From positions 1-6,446 of the forward strand of contig CAJBBC010000047.1 of the NCBI GenBank assembly GCA_903951185.1: DNA of 6,446 nucleotides, in the 5' to 3' direction. The stretch is from an uncultured Actinomycetes bacterium. GTDB lineage: Bacteria; Actinomycetota; Actinomycetes; S36-B12; UBA5976. Shown here piece by piece: positions 1 to 5,802 of the stretch. The number at the start of each line of letters is the position of its first letter. Position 1 is the stretch's first letter. The notes under the pieces were generated by a model that was given only the letters and a program-made list of their open reading frames with translations, had not been told where the DNA came from and did not search any database. The position numbers and the translations under genes are program-made.

Positions 1-2
1 CA

Positions 3-38
3 ATTGAAATGGTTAAAGAGGTAATCGCTGAACTTTAG
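3..38 (+). CDS. C-terminal end of an unidentified upstream gene (5' truncated by the window)
   Basis: An open frame enters from the left edge and ends at TAG 36-38. The visible residues read IEMVKEVIAEL, an amphipathic helical tail typical of a real protein C-terminus. The gene runs in the same direction as the flavoprotein gene that follows 40 bp later, so the two may be co-transcribed. A purine nucleoside phosphorylase or a gamma-glutamylcyclotransferase-like protein would fit typical actinobacterial neighbourhoods of lpdA, but eleven residues cannot decide this, and the fragment could belong to something else. Confidence 0.45.
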   Translation: MEMVKEVIAEL

Positions 39-78
39 CAAGTTAGGTGATTAGCAAGAAATAAGCGAAAATAGATCA

Positions 79-1446
79 ATGACAAAAGTTGTAATACTCG
101 GCGGCGGCCCAGGCGGATATGAAGCTGCACTTGTAGCAACTCAACTCGGTGCCCAAGTAACAATTATTGAACGAGATGGAATTGGCGGATCTGCCGTACT
201 TTCTGATGTGGTCCCAAGTAAGGCACTTGTAGCTGTAGCTGAAGCCGCAATAGATACACGTAGCGCGAGTTTAATCGGAGTACATACTTCTGAAGTCCAC
301 ATCGAACTTGATGATGTGAATGCTCGATTAAAAAAGTGGGCAGCCAATCAAAGTCGACATATCTTTGACTCGTTAATTGCTGCTGGGGTGCATATCATTG
401 CGGGCACTGGTGAATTAATTAGTGAAAATAAAGTTAAAGCAGTTACTAAATCTGGTGAAGAAATTATCGAGGCTGACGTAATTTTGTTGGCTACTGGTGC
501 GCGCCCTCGTGAACTAAGTAGTGCAATTCCAGATGGTGAAAGAATACTTAACTGGAAACAACTTTATGACTTACCGAGTTTGCCCGAAAAAATGATCGTT
601 GTTGGCTCCGGAGTTACCGGTGCTGAGTTTGCTGGAGCATTTCAGGCACTGGGATCCAATGTTGTTTTAATTTCATCACGAGAACAAGTTTTACCAGGTG
701 AAGATACAGACGCAGCGGCCGTAATTGAACAAGTGTTTAGCGATCGTGGTATGACTGTTTTAAATCGTGCTCGTGCCAAAGAAGTTCGTCGATCACTTAA
801 TGGTGTTGAAGTAGAACTTGAGTCTGGGGAAGTAATTGATGGCTCACATTGCTTAATGGCAGTTGGTTCATTACCAAATACCGAAAACCTAAATCTAGCG
901 GGAATTGGCGTTGCTACGAATGAAGCAGGCTTTATCCAAGTAGATAAAGTCTCGCGAACAAACATCCGCGGTGTTTATGCTGCTGGTGACTGCACAGGTG
1001 TTTTTATGCTGGCATCTGTTGCTGCCATGCAAGGCCGAATTGCAATGCGGCATGCACTCGGAGATGCAGTAGCTCCACTAAATTTAGAAACTGTTTCAAG
1101 TAACGTTTTTACAGATCCTGAAATTGCAACAGTTGGTTTTAGCCAGAAAGATGCCGAAGCAGATCCCGATTCAGTTCGATCTGTAATGCTCCCGCTGGCC
1201 ACAAATGCTAGAGCAAAAATGCAGGGGATTACAGAAGGCTTTGTGAAGCTTTACTGCAAAGCAGATTCCGGAATTATTGTTGGTGGGGTAGTTGTTTCAC
1301 CTAAAGCAAGTGAACTTATTTTTCCAATTGCAATTGCTGTAGAAAATCGACTAACTGCTGATCAAATCGCACATACTTTTACAATTTATCCATCGCTTAC
1401 TGGATCTATTGCTGAAGCAGCTAGACGTTTATTTCAACGCGTTTAA
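79..1446 (+). CDS. lpdA: LpdA-type flavoprotein, NAD(P)H:quinone reductase family (disulfide reductase fold without the redox disulfide)
   Basis: This 455-residue cytoplasmic FAD enzyme has the pyridine nucleotide-disulfide oxidoreductase fold and closely resembles M. tuberculosis LpdA (Rv3303c), an NAD(P)H:quinone reductase. The FAD-binding GGGPGG is at residues 8-13 with acidic Glu31. The ATG motif ATGARP is at 138-143, the NAD(P)-binding GSGVTGAE at 176-183, and the second FAD motif YAAGDC at 300-305. A dimerisation domain fills roughly residues 335-455. Where dihydrolipoamide dehydrogenases carry GGTCLNVGCIPSK, this protein has GGSAVLSDVVPSK (36-48), so both cysteines are replaced (Ala39, Val44). 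The His-Glu dyad is replaced by Tyr437 and Gly442. It therefore cannot act as a dithiol reductase; two-electron quinone reduction is the family inference. The ATG at 79 is the only sensible start because the FAD motif follows at once. No Shine-Dalgarno sequence is evident. The physiological electron acceptor is unknown. Confidence 0.9.
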   Translation: MTKVVILGGGPGGYEAALVATQLGAQVTIIERDGIGGSAVLSDVVPSKALVAVAEAAIDTRSASLIGVHTSEVHIELDDVNARLKKWAANQSRHIFDSLIAAGVHIIAGTGELISENKVKAVTKSGEEIIEADVILLATGARPRELSSAIPDGERILNWKQLYDLPSLPEKMIVVGSGVTGAEFAGAFQALGSNVVLISSREQVLPGEDTDAAAVIEQVFSDRGMTVLNRARAKEVRRSLNGVEVELESGEVIDGSHCLMAVGSLPNTENLNLAGIGVATNEAGFIQVDKVSRTNIRGVYAAGDCTGVFMLASVAAMQGRIAMRHALGDAVAPLNLETVSSNVFTDPEIATVGFSQKDAEADPDSVRSVMLPLATNARAKMQGITEGFVKLYCKADSGIIVGGVVVSPKASELIFPIAIAVENRLTADQIAHTFTIYPSLTGSIAEAARRLFQRV

Positions 1447-3219
1447 TTAGTCAGTAATTTCAAGTAAAACTGTGCCGCTTGGCACAGTGGTTCCAATTTG
1501 GGCAACTAGACCAGAAACTTTTCCAGATTTATGTGCAGTAAGCGGCTGTTCCATTTTCATTGCTTCAAGTACAACCACTAAGTCACCTTGATTAACTTGT
1601 TGACCTTCTTCGACAGCAACTTTCACAATCGTTCCTTGCATTGGCGAAGTAACTGCGTCACCTGAGGCACCTGCTGCAGTCTTCTTGCCAGCACGCCTAG
1701 GCGCCTTTGTTGGATTAGCTGACTTTGAATTCTTGATTGCTAAATCAGCGGGCAAAACAACTTCAACACGTCGACCATTGACCTCAACTGTGATTGGGGC
1801 ACGCGTGCCAGCCTGGGACTGGTCACCTTGATCTCCTGAGTAAGCCGGAATAGTATTTTCAAATTCAGTTTCGATCCACCGAGTATGAACTTTAAATGCA
1901 GTTTTCGGATCAGCCGGAGCAAAAGCCGGATCATTTACTACTGCGACGTGGAATGTCAGTGCTGTTGCAATTCCATCAATTTCAAATTCAGCAAGCGCGC
2001 GACGGGAGCGCTCAATTGCCTCAACTCGATTACGCCCAGTAACAATCAATTTGGCCAGCAACGAATCGAAATTTCCACCGATTACATCGCCTTGCGTAAA
2101 ACCAGCATCTAACCGAATTCCCGGACCACTCGGTGGATTCCAAACGGTTAATGAACCTGGAGCCGGCAAGAAACCTCGACCTGGATCTTCGCCATTAATT
2201 CGAAACTCGATTGAGTGACCACGAATCTCTGGATCGTCGTAGCCAAGTTTTTCGCCCTGCGCGATTCTAAATTGTTCGCGAACTAAATCAAGTCCAGTCA
2301 CTTCTTCGCTAACTGGATGCTCTACTTGTAAGCGGGTATTAACTTCCAGGAACGAAATAGTTCCATCTAGGCCAATTAAGAATTCGCAAGTGCCAGCACC
2401 TACGTAACCCGCTTCTTTCATAATCGCTTTACTCGAACTATAAAGTTCATCACGCTGACTATCCGTCAAAAATGGAGCCGGTGCTTCTTCGACAAGTTTT
2501 TGATGTCGGCGCTGAAGTGAACAATCTCGAGTTGAAACGACTACAACATTTCCATGTTCATCAGCTAAACATTGTGTTTCAACATGTCGTGGATTATCCA
2601 AGTATCTTTCAACAAAACATTCACCCCGGCCAAATGCAGCGATTGCTTCACGAACTGCCGAATCAAATAGCTCAGGAATTTCTTCTAAATTTCGAGCAAC
2701 TTTAAGACCACGGCCGCCACCACCGAAGGCAGCTTTAATTGCAATTGGCAATCCGTATTGCTTAGCGAAAGCGACGACTTCGGCACTATCTTTTACTGGA
2801 TCAGCTGTTCCTTGAACTTGAGGCGCACCAGCTTTAGCTGCAATGTGTCGAGCCGAGACTTTATCGCCCAAGTCTCGGATTGCTGCAGGTGGTGGACCAA
2901 TCCAAATAAGTCCAGCATCAATTACTGCTTGCGCAAATTCAGCATTTTCCGAAAGGAAGCCATACCCAGGATGAACTGCATTCGCACCCGATTTTTTAGC
3001 AGCTTCAATAATTTTTTCAATAACCAAGTAACTCTCAGCTGCAGTAGCTCCACCAAGAGAAAATGCTTCGTCAGCTGACTTTACGTGCAATGCTTCACGA
3101 TCTGGATCTGCATATACGGCAATACTTTTAATGCCGGCATCTTTACAAGCTCGAGCAACCCGAATAGCAATTTCTCCACGGTTAGCAATCAAAACCGATT
3201 TAATCTTTCGGTTGCTCAC
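1447..3219 (-). CDS. accA: Acyl-CoA carboxylase alpha subunit: biotin carboxylase fused to biotin carboxyl carrier protein
   Basis: This 590-residue protein uses ATP and bicarbonate to carboxylate its own biotin, then presents the carboxybiotin to the beta subunit. The biotin carboxylase N-terminal domain (about 1-120) contains ANRGEIAIR (12-20) and HPGYGFLSEN (83-92). The ATP-grasp domain holds Lys120, Lys162, the glycine loop GGGGRG (166-171) and catalytic EVNTRLQVEH (292-301) with Arg296 and Glu300. The biotin carboxylase C-terminal domain contains FRINGEDP with Arg340. After a basic Lys/Ala/Pro-rich linker (about 495-520), a biotinyl domain (522-590) carries EAMKME, with Lys555 as the biotinylated residue. 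The length matches Streptomyces AccA2 and mycobacterial AccA3 type subunits. The start is GTG at 3217-3219, behind an AGGAG ribosome site; the next Met is residue 267. It lies 117 bp downstream of maf, in the same direction as accD-accE-maf but probably with its own promoter. All catalytic residues are present. Confidence 0.96.
   Translation of the reverse strand: MSNRKIKSVLIANRGEIAIRVARACKDAGIKSIAVYADPDREALHVKSADEAFSLGGATAAESYLVIEKIIEAAKKSGANAVHPGYGFLSENAEFAQAVIDAGLIWIGPPPAAIRDLGDKVSARHIAAKAGAPQVQGTADPVKDSAEVVAFAKQYGLPIAIKAAFGGGGRGLKVARNLEEIPELFDSAVREAIAAFGRGECFVERYLDNPRHVETQCLADEHGNVVVVSTRDCSLQRRHQKLVEEAPAPFLTDSQRDELYSSSKAIMKEAGYVGAGTCEFLIGLDGTISFLEVNTRLQVEHPVSEEVTGLDLVREQFRIAQGEKLGYDDPEIRGHSIEFRINGEDPGRGFLPAPGSLTVWNPPSGPGIRLDAGFTQGDVIGGNFDSLLAKLIVTGRNRVEAIERSRRALAEFEIDGIATALTFHVAVVNDPAFAPADPKTAFKVHTRWIETEFENTIPAYSGDQGDQSQAGTRAPITVEVNGRRVEVVLPADLAIKNSKSANPTKAPRRAGKKTAAGASGDAVTSPMQGTIVKVAVEEGQQVNQGDLVVVLEAMKMEQPLTAHKSGKVSGLVAQIGTTVPSGTVLLEITD
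1469..1488. terminator. Hairpin inside the accA 3' end, candidate terminator for the convergent lpdA/accA pair
   Basis: ACTGTGCC (1469-1476) and GGCACAGT (1481-1488) pair perfectly over 8 bp with a 4-nt loop. On the minus strand the stem is followed by TTT then ACTTG; on the plus strand no clear T-run follows. The stem begins 23 nt after the lpdA stop. It lies in accA codons 578-584, upstream of the accA stop at 1447-1449, so translating ribosomes should keep it open in accA mRNA. It is more plausible as a 3' structure for the untranslated end of lpdA mRNA. Confidence 0.45.
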
Positions 3220-3225
3220 CTGTGA

Positions 3226-3230
3226 CTCCT
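3226..3230 (-). promoter_or_regulatory. Ribosome binding site of accA
   Basis: On the minus strand this reads AGGAG, 6 nt before the GTG start at 3219. With no other Met until residue 267 and a family-typical N-terminus directly after it, it settles the accA start. It also shows that accA is translated independently rather than by coupling to maf, 117 bp upstream. Confidence 0.85.
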
Positions 3231-3242
3231 GATCTTTTAACT

Positions 3243-3255
3243 GACTTACTAAGTC
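3243..3255. promoter_or_regulatory. Candidate operator palindrome upstream of accA
   Basis: GACTTA-C-TAAGTC is a perfect 6-bp inverted repeat with a 1-nt centre. It overlaps the left arm of the larger inverted repeat and a possible minus-strand -10 (TAGACT, 3257-3252), so a protein bound here would cover the predicted accA transcription start. The same half-site TAAGTC recurs at 3333-3338. Short symmetric operators of this kind are typical of TetR/GntR-type regulators, but the regulator is unknown. Confidence 0.4.
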
Positions 3256-3279
3256 TATTGGGGCTCGTATTTCTTAATA
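3252..3279 (-). promoter_or_regulatory. Possible accA promoter
   Basis: On the minus strand TAGACT (3257-3252) fits the actinobacterial TAnnnT -10 pattern. Seventeen nt upstream lies only a poor -35 (TTATTA), which falls at the end of direct repeat copy 1. The 117-bp gap after maf and the independent ribosome site argue that accA has a promoter somewhere here, but the exact position is uncertain. GATAAT in repeat copy 2 (3329-3324) is an alternative -10. Confidence 0.3.
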
Positions 3280-3332
3280 AACGTAAGCGAATATCCCTAG
3301 ATCTTTGCTAATAAATCTAAGCGATTATCCCT
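3275..3332. repeat. Pair of 24-bp imperfect direct repeats in the maf-accA gap
   Basis: Copy 1 spans 3275-3298 and copy 2 spans 3309-3332. They agree at 21 of 24 positions (mismatches at repeat positions 8, 9 and 17) and start 34 bp apart. The shared pattern is TAATAAA, then TAAGCGA, then TATCCCT. They lie upstream of accA and downstream of the maf stop. They may be tandem binding sites for a regulator of accA, or the trace of a local duplication. On the minus strand each copy contains a GATAAT/GATATT that resembles a -10 hexamer. Confidence 0.75.
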
Positions 3333-3336
3333 TAAG

Positions 3337-3957
3337 TCAGTTATCCCAAATCTCGGTCCATGAAATTCCCATTTCGCCAACCAGCTGGCGAATTAGCAGC
3401 ATGGACATTCCGGCTACCGCAGCCACGTCTCCATCAATTCGTTCAATGAAAGCTGCACTCCTACCTTCATGGGTGAATGCCCCAGCTACATTAAGTGGCT
3501 CACCTGATGCAACATACCGATCAATTTCAACATCGGAAATATCAGCAAAGTGCACAGTTGCACCAGCTACGCCAGATCTTTCTTGTCCGGTTACTAAATC
3601 ACAGATCCAATGACCACTATGTAAATAACCAGATTTACCACGCATTGACTGCCATCTTTGTTTTGCAACAACTGGATTTCCAGGTTTACCGTAAGCAACA
3701 CCTTCAAACTCCAACATTGAGTCTGCTGCCAAGATTATTAAATTTCGCTCACTTGTGACCGTGATATCACTTGCTACGGCTTTACCTTTTGCAATCGCAA
3801 GTTGCTCAACTAAATTTGCTGTTGTTATGTTTCCTAATTCGGCGGCGATAGCTTCTTCGTCAACTGCACTAACTTGAACAAATGGCTTAATGCCACCTTC
3901 AATTAACAATCGATATCGAGAACTTGAAGCAGAGGCCAGGAGAACTTTACGGGTCAT
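3337..3957 (-). CDS. maf: Maf-family nucleotide pyrophosphatase
   Basis: This 206-residue protein belongs to the Maf/YhdE/YceF family, cytoplasmic enzymes that hydrolyse (modified) nucleoside triphosphates to the monophosphate and pyrophosphate. The N-terminal signature LASASSSRYRLL is at 7-18, followed by VDEE (32-35). The core LAADS (76-80) carries the presumed catalytic Asp79, and GKP (90-92) contributes Lys91. The distal motif SGEPLNVAGAF and IDGDVAAVAGM match the family patterns SGEP..KAGAY and I.G...NV.GLP. The usual D-T-V after the catalytic aspartate is D-S-M here. The ATG at 3957 lies 16 nt after the accE stop without a Shine-Dalgarno sequence, so translation probably depends on coupling. 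The gene sits between carboxylase subunit genes, as it does between accE5 and accA3 in mycobacteria. Its actual nucleotide substrate cannot be read from the sequence. Confidence 0.92.
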   Translation of the reverse strand: MTRKVLLASASSSRYRLLIEGGIKPFVQVSAVDEEAIAAELGNITTANLVEQLAIAKGKAVASDITVTSERNLIILAADSMLEFEGVAYGKPGNPVVAKQRWQSMRGKSGYLHSGHWICDLVTGQERSGVAGATVHFADISDVEIDRYVASGEPLNVAGAFTHEGRSAAFIERIDGDVAAVAGMSMLLIRQLVGEMGISWTEIWDN

Positions 3958-3973
3958 TTAAACAGCAACTAAA

Positions 3974-4189
3974 TTAGTGCGGCAGGGCAGAGCAACGCCA
4001 CATAGCTGGGCCATGTTCAAAGTGCCACCGAACATTTCGATGCGCAGCATTCCATTCTGATTTAACTCGGTCAACTTCATCTTGGTGGTGCGCTTGATGT
4101 CTCAGAACTACGACAATCGCAGCTAACTCTTCAGCAGTAGGCTCACCTTTAATCACGCGCAGTTCTGAAGTTGGCTCGTACTTGGTCAT
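3974..4189 (-). CDS. accE: Acyl-CoA carboxylase epsilon subunit
   Basis: This 71-residue protein is a small accessory subunit found in actinobacterial acyl-CoA carboxylases, where it helps the alpha and beta subunits assemble and raises activity. Two features identify it. An N-terminal strand-helix, LRVIKGEPTAEELAAIVVVL (10-29), matches the family pattern (V.kG.PT.EELAAL..vl). The C-terminal tail WRCSALPH (64-71) matches the usual W..S.LPR ending. The middle is polar and low in sequence conservation, as usual for the family. Its ATG (4187-4189) overlaps the TGA of accD (4186-4188) as ATGA, so it should be translated by termination-reinitiation in proportion to the beta subunit. No Shine-Dalgarno sequence is visible, which fits coupling. 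The function is inferred from the motifs and the neighbouring accD. Confidence 0.9.
   Translation of the reverse strand: MTKYEPTSELRVIKGEPTAEELAAIVVVLRHQAHHQDEVDRVKSEWNAAHRNVRWHFEHGPAMWRCSALPH
4186..4189 (-). promoter_or_regulatory. ATGA stop/start overlap coupling accD to accE
   Basis: On the minus strand the accD stop TGA (4188-4186) and the accE start ATG (4189-4187) share the tetranucleotide ATGA. This is a standard termination-reinitiation arrangement and would link epsilon synthesis to beta subunit synthesis. Confidence 0.85.
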
Positions 4190-5766
4190 AGTGGAATGTT
4201 TCCATGTTTCTTTGGTGGCAGAGTTTGGCGCTTGCCTTTAAGCGAACGAAGTGCCCGAATAATCATCACGCGAGTTTCATGTGGATAAATAACTCGGTCA
4301 ACGTATCCACGCTCAGCTGCAATATAAGGATTAGCAAATTTTTCATCGTATTCAGCCATCAATCGAATACGTTCAGCTTCTGGATCTTTAGCTTCGGCAA
4401 TCTCTTTACGGTACAAAATATTCACTGCACCCGATGCACCCATCACTGCAATTTGTGCAGTTGGCCAAGCTAAATTGAGGTCTGCACCAAGATGTTTTGA
4501 GCCCATAACGTCATAAGCACCGCCATACGCTTTGCGGGTAATCACAGTTATCAGTGGCACTGTCGCTTCTGCATATGCATAAAGTAATTTTGCCCCGCGG
4601 CGAATAATGCCTTGCCACTCTTGATCAGTTCCAGGCAGAAAGCCAGGAACATCAACAAAAGTTAACACTGGAATATTGAATGCGTCACAAGTTCGAACAA
4701 ATCTTGCCGCTTTTTCAGACGCATCGATATCTAAAGTGCCAGCGAATTGCATAGGTTGATTTGCAACAACGCCCACTGGCTGGCCATCAACTCGACCAAA
4801 ACCGGTGATTATATTTGGCGCAAATAAAGATTGTGTCTCAAGAAAATCATCTTCATCAAGCATGGACTCGATAACTTTATGCATGTCGTAGGGCTGATTA
4901 GGTGAATCTGGAATCAAAGTATCGAGTTCACGATCATGATCCGTTATCTCCATAATCGAATCGACATCAATTGTTGGAACTTCATCCATATTGTTACTTG
5001 GTAAGTAACTCAATAAAGTTTTTACATATTCGAAAGCATCGTCTTCGTCACTGGCCATGTAATGTGCCACACCTGATTTAGTGTTGTGTGTTAATGCTCC
5101 ACCAAGTTCTTCAAACCCAACTTCTTCTCCAGTTACTGTCTTGATTACGTCTGGACCCGTAATAAACATATGAGAAGTTTTATCAACCATGACAATGAAA
5201 TCGGTTAAAGCTGGAGAATAAACTGCGCCACCAGCGCTGGGTCCAAGTACTAAAGAAATCTGGGGGATTACACCAGAAGCGTGAGTATTACGCTTAAAAA
5301 TTTCGGCATAAAGTCCAAGTGCTGCCACACCCTCTTGAATTCGCGCACCGCCAGAATCGTTTAACCCGATTATTGGCACTCCGGTCTTAATAGCTAAGTC
5401 CATTACTTTACAAATTTTTTCACCATAAACTTCGCCGAGTGACCCACCAAATACTGTGAAGTCTTGAGCGAAAACACAAACTGGACGTCCGTCGATAGTG
5501 CCGTAACCAGTGACTACACCATCACCATAAGGACGGGATTTTTGCATTCCAAAATTATGTGAACGGTGTCGGGCTAAACCATCAAGCTGTTGAAAGGAGT
5601 CGGCGTCCAGTAAGCGTTCAATACGTTCCCAAGCAGTCAGTTTGCCCTTAGCGTGCTGTTTATCAACTGACTCTTTACGCCGTGTCACTGACTGTTCGCG
5701 ACGACCTTTTAGATCAGCAATCTTGCCTGCAGTCGTATGGATATCGATCGACTTATCGGTGCCCAC
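4186..5766 (-). CDS. accD: Acyl-CoA carboxylase beta subunit (carboxyltransferase), probably propionyl-CoA carboxylase type
   Basis: This 526-residue carboxyltransferase moves CO2 from carboxybiotin on the alpha subunit to an acyl-CoA. It has two crotonase-fold halves. In the N-terminal half are GGSLGEVYGEK (107-117), LNDSGGARIQEG (135-146) and the oxyanion-hole glycines GPSAGGAVYSPA (from 175). In the C-terminal half are VDVPGFLPG and YGGAYDVMG (414-422). Asp419 sits at the position where Streptomyces PccB and M. tuberculosis AccD5 have Asp, which favours propionyl-CoA; acetyl-CoA-preferring homologues have other residues there. The start is GTG at 5764-5766, 4 nt after a strong GGAGGT site, and the KIADLKGRR N-terminal region fits the family. 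The gene heads the accD-accE-maf operon and diverges from birA, as in mycobacteria. If this genome has no other carboxylase set, the enzyme could also serve acetyl-CoA carboxylation; that cannot be judged from this window. Confidence 0.95.
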   Translation of the reverse strand: MGTDKSIDIHTTAGKIADLKGRREQSVTRRKESVDKQHAKGKLTAWERIERLLDADSFQQLDGLARHRSHNFGMQKSRPYGDGVVTGYGTIDGRPVCVFAQDFTVFGGSLGEVYGEKICKVMDLAIKTGVPIIGLNDSGGARIQEGVAALGLYAEIFKRNTHASGVIPQISLVLGPSAGGAVYSPALTDFIVMVDKTSHMFITGPDVIKTVTGEEVGFEELGGALTHNTKSGVAHYMASDEDDAFEYVKTLLSYLPSNNMDEVPTIDVDSIMEITDHDRELDTLIPDSPNQPYDMHKVIESMLDEDDFLETQSLFAPNIITGFGRVDGQPVGVVANQPMQFAGTLDIDASEKAARFVRTCDAFNIPVLTFVDVPGFLPGTDQEWQGIIRRGAKLLYAYAEATVPLITVITRKAYGGAYDVMGSKHLGADLNLAWPTAQIAVMGASGAVNILYRKEIAEAKDPEAERIRLMAEYDEKFANPYIAAERGYVDRVIYPHETRVMIIRALRSLKGKRQTLPPKKHGNIPL

Positions 5767-5770
5767 TAGT

Positions 5771-5776
5771 ACCTCC
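5771..5776 (-). promoter_or_regulatory. Ribosome binding site of accD
   Basis: On the minus strand this reads GGAGGT, 4 nt before the GTG start at 5766. It is the strongest Shine-Dalgarno match in the window and fixes the GTG as the accD start. It contrasts with maf, accE, lpdA and birA, which show none. Confidence 0.85.
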
Positions 5777-5790
5777 GTGTCCTATTCGCC

Positions 5791-5796
5791 TACCCT
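5791..5796 (+). promoter_or_regulatory. Possible -10 element of a leaderless birA transcript
   Basis: TACCCT fits TAnnnT and ends 6 nt before the birA GTG at 5803, the distance expected if transcription starts at the first base of the start codon. No Shine-Dalgarno sequence is present, which supports a leaderless mRNA. No convincing -35 is visible at 5768-5773. The same bases plus A5797 read TAGGGT on the other strand and could serve accD. Confidence 0.4.
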
Positions 5797-5802
5797 AGCG
5801 AT

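Larger units (their letters stand above)
3238..3343. repeat. 11-bp perfect inverted repeat bracketing the maf-accA gap
   Basis: TAACTGACTTA at 3238-3248 is exactly complementary to TAAGTCAGTTA at 3333-3343, with 84 bp between. The right arm overlaps the maf stop codon (3337-3339) and adjoins direct repeat copy 2. The left arm ends 7 nt upstream of the accA Shine-Dalgarno site. It could be a paired operator or, in a maf-accA read-through RNA, the two sides of a long-range stem. Confidence 0.6.

Noticed and set aside
39..78. Promoter or ribosome site for lpdA in the 40-bp gap
   Set aside because: No convincing -10/-35 pair or GGAGG-like site; read-through from the upstream gene is equally likely.
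642..965. 107-codon open frame on the minus strand opposite lpdA
   Set aside because: Antisense to the NAD-binding domain of lpdA, with a Ser/Thr/Arg-rich composition and no start context.
79..1446. Dihydrolipoamide dehydrogenase (pyruvate dehydrogenase E3) as the function of the first full gene
   Set aside because: Both redox cysteines and the His-Glu dyad are missing, and no lipoyl-complex genes are nearby.
2758..3078. 106-codon open frame on the plus strand opposite accA
   Set aside because: Ser/Phe/Cys-rich low-complexity translation typical of the antisense of a conserved gene; no recognisable domain.
3275..3332. CRISPR array or mobile-element ends
   Set aside because: Only two imperfect copies with a 10-bp gap, no spacer-sized interval, no cas genes, no transposase and no target-site duplication.
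3305..3613. Plus-strand open frame of 102 codons spanning the repeats and the maf 3' end
   Set aside because: Mostly antisense to maf, whose family motifs are intact; no ribosome site and no similarity to known proteins.
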